Part shown: positions 61,619-64,000 of the stretch, piece by piece
Layout of the letters: every line of letters starts with the position of its first letter
Numbering within the stretch: position 1 is the stretch's first letter
From: Micavibrio sp.
Lineage (GTDB): Bacteria > Pseudomonadota > Alphaproteobacteria > Micavibrionales > Micavibrionaceae
Length of the DNA: 64,000 nucleotides
Assembly: GCA_021604545.1 (NCBI GenBank)
Contig: BQJE01000001.1
Span: 479,444 to 543,443 of the forward strand
Direction of reading: 5' to 3'
Translations under genes and position numbers: made by a program
Notes under the pieces: generated by a model
The model's input: the letters and a program-made list of their open reading frames with translations, nothing else
What the model was told of the DNA's origin: nothing
Databases searched by the model: none

Positions 61619-62691
61619 ATCAGATCTTCCCACATTTTAATAATATGATCCGAATTATATTCATCCTGGACTTTTTGTGCTTCTAGCCCGAGCCTTTCGC
61701 GTGTGGCTTTATCCTCAAGTAGAGAAATCATTGCCGTAGCCAGAGCGTCAACATCCTCTGTCGGAATCAACAAACCGTTCTGGTCATCTTTAATAAGCTC
61801 CTCAGGCCCACATAAACACCGCGTCGCTATAACCGGTAATCCGCAAGCCATAGCTTCCATTAAGGCATTGGGGAATCCTTCATAGCGGGAAGATAGCACA
61901 AACAGGCCAGCATTTTTTATCTCGGCATTTGCCTTCTCTGAAAAACCAGGGAAAGAGATACGTTGAGACAATACTAGATCATCTCTCAATTTTTCCAGAT
62001 TCTTTCTTTCTTCGCCCTCGCCCCATATTACTAGTGACCACTCCGGAAACTGATCTGCAACTTTGGCAAAAGAATGGAGAAGTATATCAAAACCCTTTTG
62101 TTTGTTTAGGCGGCCCATTGCGCAAATAATATTTTTCTTTGTGCCCTTTTCACTATCATCACTTTTTACATCTACAAAATTAGGAATGACTGTGGCTTTT
62201 CGTGCAAGAAAAGAAGGATAACGACCTAAAACAGTCTTTGTTTGAACAACAAATGAAGAAGCAAAAGGATAAGTTATATTACGAAGAAAACGCCAAATGT
62301 ACCCATAACTATATAATTTTGGATCAATACGATCTGATACAATCACAGGAATTTTTAAGCCCCGTGCCGCAAGAATAGAAAGAATGTTAGTGGCTTCCAT
62401 GAAGGATAGAATAACGTCCGGCTGTTCTTCTTTAATAGCGTGGCTCAGCTTTTTAATGCGTTCAACATTATCCAGAAGCGCGTTTTTATTCTTTCCTGAA
62501 GCGTTCAGAGATCGTTTTTTTACCTGTGAGGAAAGAGGGTAAGATACAGGAACATCTGGTCCAGCCAGCGTCAAAATCGTTGCGCCCTCACCTTTTTTTG
62601 CCCAGTAATTCGCCATAGAACAAACTACACGCTCTGCTCCACCACCGTGTAGCGAATGTATTATAAATAAAATATTTTTTGGGGTTTTCAT
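61606..62691 (-). CDS. Glycosyltransferase, GT4 family (second)
   Basis: A 361-residue GT-B enzyme: FIIHSLHGGGAERVVCSMANYW, VIVSDRIDPKLYSYG, ICAMGRLNKQKGFDILLHSF, VIWGEGEERKNLEKLRDDL, and SRYEGFPNALMEAMACGLPVIATRCLCGPEELI (EX7E plus GPxEL). It resembles N-acetylhexosamine transferases of the PglA/PglH kind, but specificity is not certain. It overlaps the amidotransferase start by 13 bp. Codon use is visibly AT-rich. Confidence 0.88.
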   Translation of the reverse strand: MKTPKNILFIIHSLHGGGAERVVCSMANYWAKKGEGATILTLAGPDVPVSYPLSSQVKKRSLNASGKNKNALLDNVERIKKLSHAIKEEQPDVILSFMEATNILSILAARGLKIPVIVSDRIDPKLYSYGYIWRFLRNITYPFASSFVVQTKTVLGRYPSFLARKATVIPNFVDVKSDDSEKGTKKNIICAMGRLNKQKGFDILLHSFAKVADQFPEWSLVIWGEGEERKNLEKLRDDLVLSQRISFPGFSEKANAEIKNAGLFVLSSRYEGFPNALMEAMACGLPVIATRCLCGPEELIKDDQNGLLIPTEDVDALATAMISLLEDKATRERLGLEAQKVQDEYNSDHIIKMWEDLICAA

Positions 62692-62694
62692 TAC

Positions 62695-63528
62695 CTAAAT
62701 GTTCTTGCGAGAAAAAACATACTCATTGCAGCCATGCGAATTAACGACTGTTATAAGTTTTTCCAGCTCAAGCCTCCGAGTCTTGCAAAAAGAAAAAACC
62801 TCATCCGGCTTTGCAACTTCGAAAGGATAGCCGCCCACCCAATCAACATAGTCATGCCACATAGACATACCGCGCAATTGTTCTTGCTCATCTTTCTTCC
62901 AGTCAGGGAAAGGGTTTTTAAAGCGCAATAGTCGAACCAAAGCATATCTTAATTCAAAATACAAAATAACTGCCCACACAACCACCATTTTTAACCATGA
63001 CGGTGAATGAACATATAGTTTTTTAATAACCTTCCATCTTCGGCTGTTACCGCCCTGATCATTGTAAAGCGCAATAAAAAATTTTCCGCCAGGCGCGACC
63101 CGGGCAATAGCTTTTTCTATCGCCGGCCACATTTGGCCTGTGTGATGCAAAACGCCCCATGAATATACAACATCAAACTCGCCCAGCCCTTGAACAAAGT
63201 CATCATCCAATACATCACCTTGCTGCACCGTCCAATTTTTTGCATCGGGGGCGTGAACATTCTTCATGCTGGATGTGGCTTCTACAGAGTCCAAATCGTA
63301 ATCAAAGGAGGTAACCTCTGCACCAAGACGTTGAGCAGCAAGAGAAAACAAGCCGCTTCCACATCCGATATCTAAAAAACGCTTTCCTTTTAACGTCTCA
63401 ACAGCCAGCATATCTCGTAGAGATTGGACGGCCTTTTCAATGCGCGCATCATTAACCCTTTCCAAATAACTTTGCCAGTTTTTACCGAACGCAAAGCGAC
63501 CCATTACTTTTTCCTGCGCAGCCACCAT
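62695..63528 (-). CDS. SAM-dependent methyltransferase (class I)
   Basis: A Rossmann-type methyltransferase of 277 residues. Motif I is FLDIGCGSGLFSLAAQRLGAEVTSFD; motif II/III regions are VQQGDVLDDDF and VVYSWGVLHHTGQMW; APGGKFFIALYNDQGG follows. A hydrophobic helix (about residues 182-200, WLKMVVVWAVILYFELRY) suggests membrane association. The target, perhaps a sugar or lipid-linked intermediate of the cluster, is unknown. Its ATG directly follows the ABC transporter stop. Confidence 0.85.
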   Translation of the reverse strand: MVAAQEKVMGRFAFGKNWQSYLERVNDARIEKAVQSLRDMLAVETLKGKRFLDIGCGSGLFSLAAQRLGAEVTSFDYDLDSVEATSSMKNVHAPDAKNWTVQQGDVLDDDFVQGLGEFDVVYSWGVLHHTGQMWPAIEKAIARVAPGGKFFIALYNDQGGNSRRWKVIKKLYVHSPSWLKMVVVWAVILYFELRYALVRLLRFKNPFPDWKKDEQEQLRGMSMWHDYVDWVGGYPFEVAKPDEVFSFCKTRRLELEKLITVVNSHGCNEYVFSRKNI

Positions 63529-64000
63529 TTATGCTCCTTGCCTAATAAGAGATTTTTGACTTTCGTTCTTTATTTCATAAACATTATCCGCAACACCCAA
63601 AATGGCTGGATTGTGGGAAATTGCCAGTACCGTCATAGTTTTTGAAAGCTCTTTTACGGTTTTTAATATCTGCTGCTCTGTATCTGGGTCCAGCGCGCTG
63701 GTTGCCTCATCAAGCACAAGGACAGACGGTTTGTGAATAATCGCACGCGCGATAGCAATGCGCTGCCTCTGGCCTCCGGATAATCGTGAGCCACGTTCTC
63801 CAACTACCGTATCCAAACCTTGCTCCATATTCTTTACAAAATCCCAAGCATCAGCCTTTTTTAGGGTAAGCTCCACGTCTTCCCTTTTAAATTTAGGATC
63901 ATTGAGCGTCACGTTGTTAAGAACGCTATCATGGAACAGCAGTACATCCTGAGGGACGTAACCGACCATTTGACGCCACAACCTTAAATCCACTTCAGAT
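63529..64000 (-). CDS. ABC transporter ATPase domain, C-terminal part (runs off the window)
   Basis: The last 157 codons of an ABC protein. The Q-loop region LWRQMVGYVPQDVLLFHDSVLNNV, signature SRLSGGQRQRIAIARAI, Walker B VLVLDEATSALDPDTE and H-loop LAISHN are present. The D-loop SALD and the LWRQ...VPQD form fit exporters with fused membrane and ATPase domains (MsbA/PglK-like flippases), consistent with lipid-linked glycan export. The N-terminal membrane domain is outside the window. Confidence 0.85.
   Translation of the reverse strand, partial: SEVDLRLWRQMVGYVPQDVLLFHDSVLNNVTLNDPKFKREDVELTLKKADAWDFVKNMEQGLDTVVGERGSRLSGGQRQRIAIARAIIHKPSVLVLDEATSALDPDTEQQILKTVKELSKTMTVLAISHNPAILGVADNVYEIKNESQKSLIRQGA

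Overview
The window reads as a chromosomal segment of an alphaproteobacterium of moderate GC content. The evidence is a CcrM-type GANTC methyltransferase next to rnhB, F0 ATP synthase genes with split b/b' subunits, zapA followed by a 6S-like RNA and a 5-FCL gene, and typical alphaproteobacterial neighbourhoods (ybgC-tolQRAB; nadD-rsfS-rlmH-envC-ctpA; rlpA-dac-tmk-holB-metG-tatD). Several small genes resemble nothing I recognise, so a less-sampled order (for example Micavibrio-like or Rhodospirillales-like) is plausible. That placement is inference only. No prophage, transposase or CRISPR array was seen.

Layout. 1-5.6 kb: 5' end of transketolase, zapA operon, 6S RNA candidate, 5-FCL, YmdB-type phosphodiesterase, an orphan gene, and a response regulator with an unknown partner. 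5.6-9.5 kb: yebC and ruvCAB, with two small accessory genes lodged between yebC and ruvC. 9.5-14.5 kb: a small gene flanked by inverted repeats, ybgC-tolQRAB (no pal follows), then rppH. 14.5-21.4 kb (minus strand): proA-nadD-[regulatory RNA]-rsfS-rlmH-envC-ctpA-polysaccharide deacetylase. 21.4-24.0 kb: F0 genes atpI-B-E-F'-F. 24-32 kb: smc, a DsbA-like protein, an OmpA-like protein, suhB, efp and a DUF721 gene. 32-38.6 kb: mutY, a secreted unknown, ccrM, rnhB, pepN. 38.7-42 kb: csaA, proB, obgE, rpmA, rplU. 42-44 kb: two uncharacterised genes. 44-48 kb: a manganese ABC importer divergent from mntR. 48-50 kb: an ion permease, a CBS protein, tRNA-Ser. 50-58.5 kb: a cell-wall and replication operon ending in tatD and an MBL protein. 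58.6-64 kb: a more AT-rich surface-polysaccharide cluster.

How the genes fit together. Most are housekeeping genes in tight operons with one- to four-base stop/start overlaps. Cell-envelope themes recur: Tol complex, EnvC, CtpA, RlpA, MltB-like transglycosylase, D,D-carboxypeptidase and glycan assembly. The second theme is DNA maintenance: RuvABC, SMC, MutY, CcrM, HolB.

Most notable signals. (1) Three copies of a roughly 100-bp palindromic element sit within a few bases of a start codon and carry that gene's Shine-Dalgarno sequence; their arms differ between copies but stay complementary. (2) rsfS has no usable ATG/GTG/TTG at its expected start; a strong Shine-Dalgarno points to an AUC codon, downstream of a promoter-leader-terminator unit. 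(3) A recombination scar lies between yebC and ruvC: a second ruvC 5' end, differing from ruvC only at synonymous positions, is fused to a copy of the yebC 3' end. (4) Nine GANTC sites lie within 165 bp over the ccrM promoter. All four come from direct reading and need computation or experiment to confirm.
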